Assembly (NCBI RefSeq): GCF_003725955.1
Contig: NZ_QIBZ01000001.1
Span: 1 to 64,000 of the forward strand
From: Slackia isoflavoniconvertens
Lineage (GTDB): Bacteria; Actinomycetota; Coriobacteriia; Coriobacteriales; Eggerthellaceae
Direction of reading: 5' to 3'
DNA: 64,000 nt
The notes beneath the pieces were generated by a model that saw nothing but the letters and a program-made list of their open reading frames with translations, made no database searches and was not told the origin of the DNA. This document shows positions 1-8,363 of this stretch, piece by piece. How positions within the stretch are numbered: position 1 is the first letter of the stretch; each line of letters begins with the position of its first letter. The position numbers were made by a program, and so were the translations under genes.

Positions 1-123
1 GGCCCTCTCGAGCCCGGCCCCGGTGTTCTCGAACGGCATCGGCGGGCGCATCTCCGCCCCGCGCTCGTCGACCGCCCCTATGACGTGGTCCGTCTTGGCG
101 ATGTCCACACCCGCGTAGATCAT
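1..123 (-). CDS. IS110-family transposase, N-terminal fragment cut by window edge
   Basis: Reading the minus strand from the ATG at 121-123 gives a 41-residue open frame that runs off the left edge. It begins MIYAGVDIAKTDHV, the start of the IS110/IS1111 RuvC-like (DEDD) transposase domain; the D in VDIAK is the first catalytic acidic residue. A purine-rich ribosome site (gggagcaggg) lies just upstream. IS110 enzymes recombine DNA guided by a bridge RNA encoded in a noncoding end of the element. For the IS110 group that end lies upstream of the transposase, which here is the sequence after 123. Whether the gene is intact cannot be seen. Confidence 0.85.
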   Translation of the reverse strand, partial: MIYAGVDIAKTDHVIGAVDERGAEMRPPMPFENTGAGLERA

Positions 124-330
124 TCCCTGCTCCCTTCTGCGATGCGGCGGGGCCTGCCCGAGCGCCCGGGACCGCAACCTCCCAAAAGGGATCCGAGGTG
201 GCGCGTCGCCCCTCATCCAGCTAATTCGCGGCCTTTCCCGAACGGGGCAGGATGCCACTCTCCTTTGCGAGGTCGCACCCGTCGCCTCAGCCGTCATGTC
301 GGCATCCCTGCCCGCCAGAGTCTGCATTGC
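124..330 (-). ncRNA. Candidate IS110 noncoding end (bridge RNA region)
   Basis: About 265 bp without a convincing gene separates the IS110 transposase start from the next gene at 389. In the IS110 group the noncoding left end before the transposase encodes the bridge RNA, so this stretch is where it would be. I see GC-rich self-complementary tracts around 150-185, but I could not fix the element boundary or fold the RNA. This is inference from family architecture. Confidence 0.3.
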
Positions 331-388
331 ATCTGAAAGCATTCGATATTCGGCTCCCAAATGCAACAACTAAAAGATAGGAGTTCTC

Positions 389-1837
389 ATGGCTGTCGAA
401 TCGGTGAACTACCAATGCCCCGCATGTGGTGGACCCCTGCATTTTTCTGAGTCGAAAGGCCTCATGGTCTGCGACTACTGTGAAAGTTCTTTTGAAGTTG
501 CGCAAATTGAGGCGCACTATGCCGCCAAGCAGTCTAAGGCCGATGCGTCGGCGGTGGCCGCAGCCGAGCGTGCGGCTTCCGGCGAGATGAGCGCGTTTGA
601 GGCCATGGGCGCAGCCGACGGCGTTGCGGTGGCCTTGACCGAGGATGTGCTGAATGCCGCTGCTGCGACAAGCGGCCACGCAAGCGAGGGCGATGAGGCC
701 ATTGCGTCGTTTCTCTCGCGCGCCTCGTGGAACGAAGGCGAGCGCGACGGTTTGCGGTCGATGACGTGCTCGTCGTGCGGCGCGGAGATTACGTGCGATG
801 CAACGACTGCGGTTTCGGAATGCCCATATTGCGGCAACCCCGCAGTGACCCCGGGCGCGTTCGTCGACATGGCACGCCCCGATGGTGTGGTGCCGTTCAA
901 GCTCGACAAAGACGCTGCAGTTGCTGCGTTGAATGACTATTACAAGGGCAAAAAATTCCTGCCAAAGAAATTTATCGCCGCGAACAAAGTCGAGCATATC
1001 CAGGGCGTATATGTGCCGTTCTGGCTTTACGATGGTTCGGTTGAAGGAAGCGGCACGTTTGAGTGCCGCAACGAGCGCACCTATCGCTCGGGTGATGAGG
1101 AAGTAACGCGTACGACGGTCTACGAGGCTTATCGTGCGGGCGATTTGGATTTCGAGCGAGTTCCCGTTGACGGTTCGGCGAAAATGCCCGACGGGCACAT
1201 GGATGCGATCGAGCCGTACGATTTCGACGAGATGAAACCTTTCTCGGTCGCGTATTTGCCGGGCTATGTTGCCGAGCGCTATGACGAAGATTCGAAAGTG
1301 TGTTCCAACCGCGCCGAAGAACGCATGCGCCATTCCTTCGAGCACGATTTGCGTGCAACGATTACGGGCTACGATTACGTCGATACGGGAATCGTGCACT
1401 CCACGACGCAGATGACGGGTTGCATGCAGGCGCTTCTTCCGGTGTGGATGCTGCATACCACGTGGGAGGGCAATGACTACCTGTTCGCCATGAATGGACA
1501 AACAGGCCGATTCGTTGGCGATTTGCCCGTTGCAAAGTTCAAGGTTGCGGCGTGGTTCTTCGGTATTTTCGTTGCGCTTGCCGCCGTGCTGTTCGGCCTC
1601 GATATGGGCGTGTTCCAATTCGATGACACCCTGGCGAGCGTATTCGTGGATGGCGTGATTCCTGCAGTGGTTGCGGCGGTTGCGTGTATCGTTTTCTACA
1701 ATCAAATGAAAACCGCCGAAGTGGCGAGCGATGCCCAGGCCTATCGATCGTTTGAGGGGTTGAATCTTACCGGTGAAAGCGAGCATTTCGTGCGTGAATA
1801 CGAGACGCGCCGCCGCATCGAGAAGAACGACGATTAG
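389..1837 (+). CDS. Zinc-ribbon membrane protein (TFIIB-type zinc ribbon)
   Basis: The 482-residue protein has two zinc-ribbon units. The first, near residues 10-30, has CPACGG followed by CDYC. The second, near residues 127-150, has CSSCGA followed by CPYCGN. A long charged central region follows, then two hydrophobic segments near residues 390-440, so the zinc domains are probably cytoplasmic and tethered by the C terminus. The start is supported by GGAG eight bases upstream of the ATG. Proteins of this shape are common in Coriobacteriia and are sometimes mislabelled as PriA-like helicases because of the zinc motif; no helicase motifs are present. The function is unknown. A hairpin at 1879-1915 follows the gene. 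Confidence 0.8.
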   Translation: MAVESVNYQCPACGGPLHFSESKGLMVCDYCESSFEVAQIEAHYAAKQSKADASAVAAAERAASGEMSAFEAMGAADGVAVALTEDVLNAAAATSGHASEGDEAIASFLSRASWNEGERDGLRSMTCSSCGAEITCDATTAVSECPYCGNPAVTPGAFVDMARPDGVVPFKLDKDAAVAALNDYYKGKKFLPKKFIAANKVEHIQGVYVPFWLYDGSVEGSGTFECRNERTYRSGDEEVTRTTVYEAYRAGDLDFERVPVDGSAKMPDGHMDAIEPYDFDEMKPFSVAYLPGYVAERYDEDSKVCSNRAEERMRHSFEHDLRATITGYDYVDTGIVHSTTQMTGCMQALLPVWMLHTTWEGNDYLFAMNGQTGRFVGDLPVAKFKVAAWFFGIFVALAAVLFGLDMGVFQFDDTLASVFVDGVIPAVVAAVACIVFYNQMKTAEVASDAQAYRSFEGLNLTGESEHFVREYETRRRIEKNDD

Positions 1838-1878
1838 CCAAACCCAGCAATTAGCGAAACCCAAGGTTTCAAGCCGAA

Positions 1879-1915
1879 CATATGTCGCGGCGGCTTTCGG
1901 TCACCGCGACATATG
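1879..1915. repeat. Perfect 12 bp inverted repeat
   Basis: CATATGTCGCGG at 1879-1890 is repeated as its exact reverse complement at 1904-1915 with a 13-base loop. It lies 42 bp after the zinc-ribbon gene but lacks a following T run, so it is not a classic intrinsic terminator. It could be a protein-binding palindrome or an mRNA 3' hairpin. Confidence 0.6.
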
Positions 1916-2088
1916 ACATGTTTGGGGCTCTTTGCGACGCATTCCTGGGTCATTTTGGGTTTGTGCGGCGCGGGTTGTGGCTGAGTTCAAGCGGGCTGGC
2001 TCGGTGCGGTAACCGACCCGGAGTCGCTGCGGGCATTTGGTCTGGAATTGCATCTTGCCCGGAGCCCCGTTCGGCTTGATGTTGTGGT

Positions 2089-2285
2089 TGATTTGGCGTT
2101 GCAACTGGCTTGGCGTCGCGGTTGGCTCGCTATTGCGGCTAGCATGGCGCTGTGGCCGACTTGGCGCTGCAGCTTACCAGCCAATCTGGCACGGCAACTT
2201 ACCTGGTGTCGCGATTGGCCGTTGCCGCAGTTGGCTCGGCGCGGCAGCTGGTGCCGCAGTTGGCATGGCAATTGGGCTCAGTCGA
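2089..2285. repeat. Degenerate 17 bp-period tandem array
   Basis: Five consecutive 17-base units starting at 2089, 2106, 2123, 2140 and 2157 align to a consensus close to TGGCTTGGCGTTGCGGC. A weaker continuation with recurrent TTGGC runs to about 2285. The open frames through it encode low-complexity Trp/Ala/Arg peptides and have no start signal, so I treat the array as noncoding. Confidence 0.6.
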
Positions 2286-2366
2286 TCCGCGTTCGCGTCT
2301 CGCCAAGCAGAGTCGTGGCGTCGATCATCGGCGCATTGCCATCCAGCGTAAAAGAAAAGTGCAAAT

Positions 2367-2541
2367 AGTGACAAGAGTTGTGAATTCGGGGGCTTTGAAA
2401 GGCCCTTTTTGGCGAAATAGGACGTTGTAAGTCCAACCGCCTTTCGTGGATTCCGCATCGACCAATCGTGACCTGGGGTTACTCGTTTGTACAGAAAAGC
2501 CTCCTCGGCTTTATGCCCCCGAATTCGCAACTTTTGTCACT
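2367..2541. repeat. 175 bp element with 27 bp terminal inverted repeats
   Basis: Positions 2367-2393 and 2515-2541 are reverse complements over 27 bases with two differences. Both differences would be G-U pairs in RNA, so the arms could pair fully. Smaller hairpins lie inside (GGGGCTTT/AAAGGCCC near 2389-2405, and AAAGCC/GGCTTT near 2495-2512). The hexamer GCAAAT occurs just outside the left arm (2361-2366) and five bases beyond the right arm (2547-2552). It resembles a MITE or a structured RNA; no gene is inside. Confidence 0.6.
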
Positions 2542-2785
2542 TTTAAGCAAATCGTTTTACGCTGGCGGGCTTTAGCCCATGTTGCTTCGCACGGCCGCGC
2601 GACGTTTCGTGTCCACAAGTTTCGGGCGCGCTTCTCGTTCGGGTCGGTCGGCCTGCCTTGGTTGCGTTCGCTCCGAACCGTCATTGAATTGCGGGGGATT
2701 GATAAGTGCTGCTGCTTGTTTGGGCAGATCTTTATGTTTCTTTCTTTTCTAAAGTGTAACGTGGCTGCTACCGTCTCGACAAAAG

Positions 2786-2807
2786 GCACTATCGCGCGAT
2801 ATAGTGC
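2786..2807. promoter_or_regulatory. Near-palindromic operator candidate upstream of pycB
   Basis: GCACTAT at 2786-2792 and ATAGTGC at 2801-2807 form 7 bp arms around the perfect palindrome TATCGCGCGATA (2790-2801). It lies about 210 bp before the carboxyltransferase start and upstream of a possible -10 (TATACT, 2868-2873). The binding protein is unknown. Confidence 0.4.
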
Positions 2808-2867
2808 TTGAGCGCCTTAGTTCGACCGTATACCCGTTTGTCTAGAGAATTCGTTCGCGAGGCTCGG

Positions 2868-2873
2868 TATACT
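2868..2873 (+). promoter_or_regulatory. Possible -10 element for the pycB-accC operon
   Basis: TATACT at 2868-2873 is a good -10 match about 140 bp upstream of the operon. I see no convincing -35 at 16-18 bp, so the call is weak. The rest of 1838-3014 holds only the repeats listed separately. Confidence 0.3.
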
Positions 2874-3014
2874 AGAGGCGTCATTCTGGGGGTTTCGGAA
2901 TGTAAATATGTTTGTAAGCGGGCGTCGGGTCCGCGTGAGGCAGCGCGCATCCGACGGCCGCTTTCATGCTGCCGTGCATGTGCGCGGCCTTATAGGGAAA
3001 GTGAGAGGTGAAGC

Positions 3015-4901
3015 ATGCCTGGTTTGCAATTGATGGATACCACCATTCGCGACGGCCAGCAGAGCTTGTGGGCTACCCGTATGTCGCTTGGCGACATGCT
3101 GCCCATCTTGCCGAAGATGGACAAAGTAGGGTATTGGGCCGTTGAGGCGTGGGGCGGTGCGACGTTCGACACGTGTCTGCGTTTTCTTGACGAGAACCCG
3201 TGGGAGCGTCTGCGTTCCATCAAGGCGCATATGCCCAACACCGATTTGGCCATGCTGTCGCGCGGCCAGAACCTGGTAGGTTACAAGCATTATTCCAAGG
3301 ACATCGTGAACCGTTTCATCGCATGCGCGAAAAAAGACGGCATTCAGGTGTTCCGCGTGTTCGACGCTCTGAACGACATTCGCAACGTCGTCGACAACGC
3401 CGAGGCTATTAAGGCGTGCGGCGGCTGGTTCGAGGGCGCTATCTCTTACACCGTATCGCCCGTGCATACGCTCGATGGCTTTTTGGAGTATGCCCAGAAA
3501 CTGAAGGACTTGGGCGCCGACTCCATCGCCATCAAAGACATGGCGGGCTTGCTTACTCCGTATCGCACCGAGCGCCTGGTGAAGGCGTTCAACGCCGAAA
3601 TTGGTCTGCCTGTGCACGTGCATACGCACTATGTTGGCGGCATGGCCCCCATGAATATCATCAAAGCGGCGGAAGCGGGCGCGGCGATTTGCGACACTGC
3701 GAGCGCGCCGCTTGCATTCGGCAACTCTCACCCCGCGGTCGAGACGATCGTTGCTGCTCTGCAGGAAAGCCGTTACGACACGGGCTATGATTTGGAGCTG
3801 CTGTTCGAGATTGCCGAGTATTGGGAAGAAGTGCGCAAGCGCGGCCACTATAACCGCGGCGTCTCTTCGCTCACTCATATGAAGGTGTACTCCCACCAGA
3901 TTCCTGGCGGCATGATGTCAAACCTCATGGGCCAGCTTGAGATTCAGAAGGCGACCGATCGCCTTGACGAAGTTATTCGCGAGATTCCGCGCGTGCGTGC
4001 CGAGGTCGGCTTCCCACCGCTTGTGACGCCCATGAGCCAAATTGTTGGCACGCAGGCCGTGTTCAACGTGCTTACCGGTTCGCGCTGGAGCATTGTTTCC
4101 AAGGAAATGAAAGATTACCTGTGCGGCTACTACGGCAAGGCGCCGGGCCCCATCGATCCTGCGATCTATCAGAAGGTTGTCGGCAATTCCGAAGTGCTGT
4201 CGCCCGATGTTTCGCCCGCGTCACTGAACACCACGACGTTCGACGAGCTCGCCGAGGAAATCGGCGATTTGGCGAAGAGCGAAGAAGACGTGCTCATGTA
4301 TGCCCTGTTCCCGAACGAGGCGCGCACGTTCCTCTCGAAGCACCGCGCAACCGAGAAAGTTGAATTCTTGCTGGAGAACGAATCCAGCCTTACCAAGGAG
4401 GACGATTACGTGGATATCAACCAGATTCGCGAACTGCTGAAAGTCGTTGAAGAGTCGGGCGTCGGCGAGATTTCCGTCGAGGAAGACGGCATGCGCATCA
4501 ATGTCCGCATGCCTGGTTCCGTGCCCGCGGCCGTTGCTCCCGTTGCTGCGGCTCCTGTTGCCGCCGCTGCCCCGGTCGCCGCGCCCGCTGCGGCTCCTGC
4601 CGCCGCACCCGCCGCTGCCGCGCATCCGGCAAATTGGGTATGCGTGAACGCCCCCATGGTCGGCACGTTTTATGCCGCTCCCCAGCCTGGCGCTCCGGCC
4701 TTTGTGAAGGTGGGCGACGAGGTTGCTGCGGGTGAGACGCTGTGCATCGTTGAGGCCATGAAGCTCATGAACGAGATTTCCGCTCCCGAGATGGGCACCA
4801 TCCGCGAGATTTGCGTGGAAGATTCCGAGCCTGTCGAGTTCGGCACCCCGCTGTTCTGGATTGAGCCGCATGGCCAGGCCGTCGCGGGCGAAGGGGCGTA
4901 A
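3015..4901 (+). CDS. pycB: Pyruvate carboxylase subunit B-like (carboxyltransferase plus biotin carrier)
   Basis: The 628-residue protein opens with the HMGL-like carboxyltransferase barrel: DTTIRDGQQSLWATRM near residue 8 and the metal-binding HVHTHYVGG near 202. A conserved carboxyltransferase domain runs to about residue 460. An Ala/Pro-rich linker (about 500-535) precedes a biotinyl domain whose lysine is in EAMKLMNE near residue 585. It would transfer CO2 from carboxybiotin to pyruvate to make oxaloacetate. The biotin carboxylase starts 3 bp after its stop, so the pair forms a two-subunit carboxylase. The same architecture occurs in oxaloacetate decarboxylase alpha and transcarboxylase 5S subunits. 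The soluble AccC partner and the absence of oadB/G neighbours favour carboxylation, but sequence alone does not settle direction. Confidence 0.88.
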   Translation: MPGLQLMDTTIRDGQQSLWATRMSLGDMLPILPKMDKVGYWAVEAWGGATFDTCLRFLDENPWERLRSIKAHMPNTDLAMLSRGQNLVGYKHYSKDIVNRFIACAKKDGIQVFRVFDALNDIRNVVDNAEAIKACGGWFEGAISYTVSPVHTLDGFLEYAQKLKDLGADSIAIKDMAGLLTPYRTERLVKAFNAEIGLPVHVHTHYVGGMAPMNIIKAAEAGAAICDTASAPLAFGNSHPAVETIVAALQESRYDTGYDLELLFEIAEYWEEVRKRGHYNRGVSSLTHMKVYSHQIPGGMMSNLMGQLEIQKATDRLDEVIREIPRVRAEVGFPPLVTPMSQIVGTQAVFNVLTGSRWSIVSKEMKDYLCGYYGKAPGPIDPAIYQKVVGNSEVLSPDVSPASLNTTTFDELAEEIGDLAKSEEDVLMYALFPNEARTFLSKHRATEKVEFLLENESSLTKEDDYVDINQIRELLKVVEESGVGEISVEEDGMRINVRMPGSVPAAVAPVAAAPVAAAAPVAAPAAAPAAAPAAAAHPANWVCVNAPMVGTFYAAPQPGAPAFVKVGDEVAAGETLCIVEAMKLMNEISAPEMGTIREICVEDSEPVEFGTPLFWIEPHGQAVAGEGA

Positions 4902-4904
4902 GGC

Positions 4905-6248
4905 ATGTTCGACAAAATTCTTGTCGCCAACCGCGGCGAAGTGGCGTTGCGCATTATGCGCGCCGCTCGCGAGCTGGGAGTGAAAACGGTTGCGGTATAT
5001 TCCACGGCCGACAAAGACACGCTGCCCGTTCGCTATGCCGACGAAGCCGTATGCATTGGCCCGGCTCCTGCTGGCAAGTCGTACTTGAATATGGCGAACA
5101 TCATCGCCGCGGCAACTACCACGGGTTGCCAGGCTGTGCATCCGGGCTATGGCTTCTTGGCTGAGAATTCCGATTTCGCACGCGCATGCGCTGACAACGA
5201 TTTGGTATTCATCGGCCCCGCCCCCGAGTGCATCGACCGAATGGGCGATAAGGCGGCTGCGCGTGAGACCATGACGATGTGCGGCGTGCCTACGGTTCCT
5301 GGTTCCGACGGTGTAGTCGAGAGCGTCGATGATGCGCGCGAGTTCGCTGAGCGAGTTGGCTACCCGGTGCTTATCAAGGCATCTGCTGGCGGCGGCGGCA
5401 AGGGCATGCGCGAAGTGCACGCGCCCGAAGAGCTCGCCGATGCGTTTATGGCGGCGAAGGCCGAAGCGAAGGCCGCGTTCGCAAACGATGACGTGTATAT
5501 CGAGAAACTCGTATTGCGTCCTCGCCATGTTGAGATTCAGGTGCTTGCCGATGACTTCGGCCACCAAATCGCCCTGTGCGAGCGCGACTGCTCCATTCAG
5601 CGTCGTCACCAAAAGCTGCTCGAAGAGGCCCCGTCGCCCGCGCTTGACGAGACCTTGCGTCGCAATATGGCGGTGGCCGCCGTTAAAGCCGTTCGCGCGG
5701 TCGATTACCGCAATGCGGGCACCATCGAGTTCTTGCTCGACAACGACGGCAAGTTCTACTTCATGGAAATGAACACGCGCGTGCAGGTCGAGCATCCTGT
5801 GACCGAGCAAATCACGGGCATCGACATCATTAAGGAGCAGCTGCGCATCGCGTCGGGCGAGCCTATGAGCTGCGCCGACGAGGCGCCGTTTGTGCCGAAT
5901 GGCCACGCAATCGAATTCCGCATCAATGCGGAGGACCCGGAAAACGGCTTCCGTCCGTGCCCAGGCGCCATTACGCGTTTCGATGTTCCGGGCGGTCCGG
6001 GCGTGCGCGTCGAAGCGTACGTTCAGGCGGGTTCGGTTATCTCGCCGTTCTACGACTCCATGGTGGCGAAGCTCATCGTATGGGGCCGCGATCGTGATGA
6101 AGCACTGGCCCGTGGCCGTCGCGCGCTTTCTGAGTTCAATATCGAAGGCATTGCGACTACGATTCCGTTCCATCAGGCGGTGCTGGAAAACGAAATCTTC
6201 CAACGTGGTGAAGCTCATACCGACTTCATCGAGGTCACGGGGCTGTAA
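4905..6248 (+). CDS. accC: Biotin carboxylase subunit
   Basis: At 447 residues this is the usual length of AccC. The N terminus MFDKILVANRGEVALRIMRA is the biotin-carboxylase signature. The ATP-grasp glycine loop KASAGGGGKGMR lies near residue 158, and the catalytic EMNTRVQVEHPVTE near 287-300. It carboxylates biotin on the partner protein using ATP and bicarbonate. It follows the carboxyltransferase gene by 3 bp and is surely co-transcribed. It could also serve acetyl-CoA carboxylase, but no accB or accA/D is near. A strong terminator at 6291 ends the operon. Confidence 0.92.
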   Translation: MFDKILVANRGEVALRIMRAARELGVKTVAVYSTADKDTLPVRYADEAVCIGPAPAGKSYLNMANIIAAATTTGCQAVHPGYGFLAENSDFARACADNDLVFIGPAPECIDRMGDKAAARETMTMCGVPTVPGSDGVVESVDDAREFAERVGYPVLIKASAGGGGKGMREVHAPEELADAFMAAKAEAKAAFANDDVYIEKLVLRPRHVEIQVLADDFGHQIALCERDCSIQRRHQKLLEEAPSPALDETLRRNMAVAAVKAVRAVDYRNAGTIEFLLDNDGKFYFMEMNTRVQVEHPVTEQITGIDIIKEQLRIASGEPMSCADEAPFVPNGHAIEFRINAEDPENGFRPCPGAITRFDVPGGPGVRVEAYVQAGSVISPFYDSMVAKLIVWGRDRDEALARGRRALSEFNIEGIATTIPFHQAVLENEIFQRGEAHTDFIEVTGL

Positions 6249-6290
6249 TGAATCGCGCCGTTCTCTAGAGCGATTACCTGTGCAACGTCG

Positions 6291-6323
6291 GGAAGCCCCC
6301 ATATGGGGGCTTCCGTTGTTTTG
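6291..6323 (+). terminator. Rho-independent terminator after accC
   Basis: GGAAGCCCCCAT at 6291-6302 pairs with ATGGGGGCTTCC (6303-6314), followed by GTTGTTTT. It is a perfect GC-rich palindrome with a T-rich tail, 43 bp after accC. Confidence 0.85.
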
Positions 6324-6328
6324 GGACG

Positions 6329-6445
6329 CATGGAACAAACGAGCCTGTGGGGTCAAGTGGGCGATGGGCCAAACAAGCTTATGGGCCAAATAGAAGCATG
6401 GGGCAAACGACGCATGGAGCAAACCGGTCTATAGGCCGACCGGAC
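6329..6445. repeat. Degenerate 16-18 bp tandem array
   Basis: Units begin near 6329, 6347, 6364, 6381, 6398 and 6414, with a weaker one near 6431. The shared part is ATGGRSCAAAC, as in ATGGGCCAAAC at 6364 and ATGGGGCAAAC at 6398. The spacing is 16-18 bp and not a multiple of three. The array lies between the accC terminator and the DAHP synthase gene. Confidence 0.6.
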
Positions 6446-6649
6446 GAACGTGCAATCGGATGTATGGGTGCACGGCGCGTTCTTTTGCGATAAAACGTGG
6501 GAACGCATCTCTGGTATTTCGCTATGGGATTCAACCTCGATTCGGCGGAGCGCTCATTTTCCGCGGTTTTGCGTTACCATGGGGAAACTCGTTTGCGCAT
6601 TACTCATGGTCGCGTTTTGCGGCCTTTTTCATATGGAAAGGAATTCCTC

Positions 6650-7681
6650 ATGGGAATGCACGTGAATTCGGCACTGCCCGATCCGGCGCAGATTAAAGAA
6701 GAACTGCCGCTCGCACCAGAACTGAAGGCTTTGAAGGCCAAGCGCGATGCTGAGATTCGCGACGTATTTACGGGCGTCTCGAACAAGTTTCTCGTGATCG
6801 TCGGCCCCTGCTCTGCCGATAACGAAGACGCTGTGTGCGAATACACGAGTCGCTTGGGCGAGCTTGCGCGCGAGGTTTCTGACAAGCTGCTGATTATTCC
6901 GCGCATTTACACCAATAAGCCGCGCACTACGGGAGAGGGCTACAAGGGCATGCTGCACCAGCCAAACCCCGAGGCCGCGCCCGATTTGTCTGCTGGCATT
7001 CAGGCGATTCGCCACATGCACATTCGCTCTATGGCCGAAAGCGGACTCACCGCCGCCGATGAGATGCTGTATCCGGAAAATCGCAGCTACCTCGATGATA
7101 TTTTGAGTTATGAGGCTGTAGGCGCGCGTTCGGTTGAAAACCAGCAGCATCGCCTCACCGCAAGCGGCATGGATATTCCTGTCGGTATGAAAAACCCCAC
7201 GTCGGGCGATCTCTCAGTGATGCTGAACTCCATTGTTGCGGCGCAGCATGGGCATAATTTCATCTATCGCACGCACGATGTGACCACTGATGGAAACCCT
7301 CTGGCGCATGCGATTCTGCGCGGCGGCGTTGACAAATACGGCACGACGCATCCGAATTATCATTACGAAGACTGCATTCGCTTGTGGAAGATGTACGGCG
7401 AGAAGGGGCTTGCCAATCCCGCCGTGGTGGTCGATGCGAACCATTCTAATTCGGGCAAGCAGCACAAAGAGCAAATTCGCATCGTGGGCGAGGTGCTGCA
7501 CAATCGCAACTATAACGAAGATTTGCGCACGCTCATCAAGGGCGTGATGGTCGAAAGCTACCTGGTGGAGGGTCGCCAAGATATCACCGAGCACATGGAA
7601 TACGGCAAATCGATCACCGATCCGTGCTTGGGATGGTACGATACGGTAAGCCTGATTTATCACATCGCTGAGAAGTGCTGA
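6650..7681 (+). CDS. aroF: 3-deoxy-7-phosphoheptulonate synthase, class I (DAHP synthase)
   Basis: The enzyme condenses phosphoenolpyruvate with erythrose 4-phosphate, the first step of aromatic amino acid synthesis. From ATG 6650 the protein is 343 residues, normal for the AroF/G/H type. Family signatures are VGPCSADN (near 48), KPRTTGEGYKG (near 88; the Trp of the usual motif is replaced by Tyr), ARSVENQQHR, GMKNPTSGD and VDANHSNSGKQ. The ATG at 6650 is preferred over the upstream in-frame start at 6497 because GGAAAGGA precedes it and the extra N terminus lacks family similarity. The feedback specificity (Phe, Tyr or Trp) cannot be judged, so the symbol denotes the family. Confidence 0.92.
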   Translation: MGMHVNSALPDPAQIKEELPLAPELKALKAKRDAEIRDVFTGVSNKFLVIVGPCSADNEDAVCEYTSRLGELAREVSDKLLIIPRIYTNKPRTTGEGYKGMLHQPNPEAAPDLSAGIQAIRHMHIRSMAESGLTAADEMLYPENRSYLDDILSYEAVGARSVENQQHRLTASGMDIPVGMKNPTSGDLSVMLNSIVAAQHGHNFIYRTHDVTTDGNPLAHAILRGGVDKYGTTHPNYHYEDCIRLWKMYGEKGLANPAVVVDANHSNSGKQHKEQIRIVGEVLHNRNYNEDLRTLIKGVMVESYLVEGRQDITEHMEYGKSITDPCLGWYDTVSLIYHIAEKC

Positions 7682-7751
7682 TTTCGCCGTTCCGCCGAGC
7701 GGCGAATCGCTGACGTTTGCTTGACTTGGGATTTAATTATTGGAGGTGGCG

Positions 7752-8345
7752 ATGAAAACCATCGCGCTTGTTGGCGGCATTGGGTCGGGGAAATCGACCA
7801 TTGCCCATATGTTTGCCGAGTTGGGCGCGGGCATCATCAATCTGGATGATGTGGGCCATTTCGTGCTTACGACTCCTGGCGTAAAGTACGACATTGCGCG
7901 CACGTTCGGCGCGAATGTATTCGATGAGCGCGGCGAGGTGGTGCGCAGCCGTCTCGCGGCCGCCGCATTCGATACGCCCGAGCATACGGAATGGCTTAAC
8001 GCCATTACACATCCCGTCATTATGCAGGAGTGCCGTCGCCGCATTGGCGAGCTGGGCCAACTGCACGACATGGTGGTTGTGGAAGTTACCACGGGCGTCG
8101 AGAGCAAGCGCGATGTGCGCTGGGCCGACGCTCTGGTTGCTGTGGTGGCGCCCGCGTGCGTTCGCATGGAACGCGCTTGTGCGCGTGGCGACCAATCGAC
8201 CGTCGATGTGAGCCGTCGCATCGCTTTGCAGAAAACCGACGCGCAGCTTGCGGCGATCGCCGATTTCACCATTGACAACGGCAGCGACCTTGAATCTGCT
8301 CAGGCAGAGGTCAAGCGCGTGTACGACGCCGTTATGGCGCAGTAA
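7752..8345 (+). CDS. coaE: Dephospho-CoA kinase
   Basis: This kinase phosphorylates the 3'-hydroxyl of dephospho-CoA in the last step of coenzyme A synthesis. The Walker A motif GGIGSGKST lies at residues 7-15, and NLDDVGH follows near 32. The 197-residue length fits CoaE. ATG 7752 is chosen because GGAGG sits five bases upstream; the slightly earlier TTG at 7740 precedes that ribosome site. The gene stands alone between aroF and uvrB, as coaE often lies near uvrB or polA in Actinobacteria. A terminator at 8364 follows. Confidence 0.9.
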   Translation: MKTIALVGGIGSGKSTIAHMFAELGAGIINLDDVGHFVLTTPGVKYDIARTFGANVFDERGEVVRSRLAAAAFDTPEHTEWLNAITHPVIMQECRRRIGELGQLHDMVVVEVTTGVESKRDVRWADALVAVVAPACVRMERACARGDQSTVDVSRRIALQKTDAQLAAIADFTIDNGSDLESAQAEVKRVYDAVMAQ

Positions 8346-8363
8346 ATTCGAATGATCATGGGG

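Noticed and set aside
2048-2368. Trp/Arg-rich open frames through the 17 bp array
   Set aside because: The frames arise from the repeat itself; no ribosome site, and several frames are equally open.
4221-6422. A 733-codon open frame antisense to pycB and accC
   Set aside because: It covers two unmistakable carboxylase genes on the other strand and has Arg/His-rich shadow composition.
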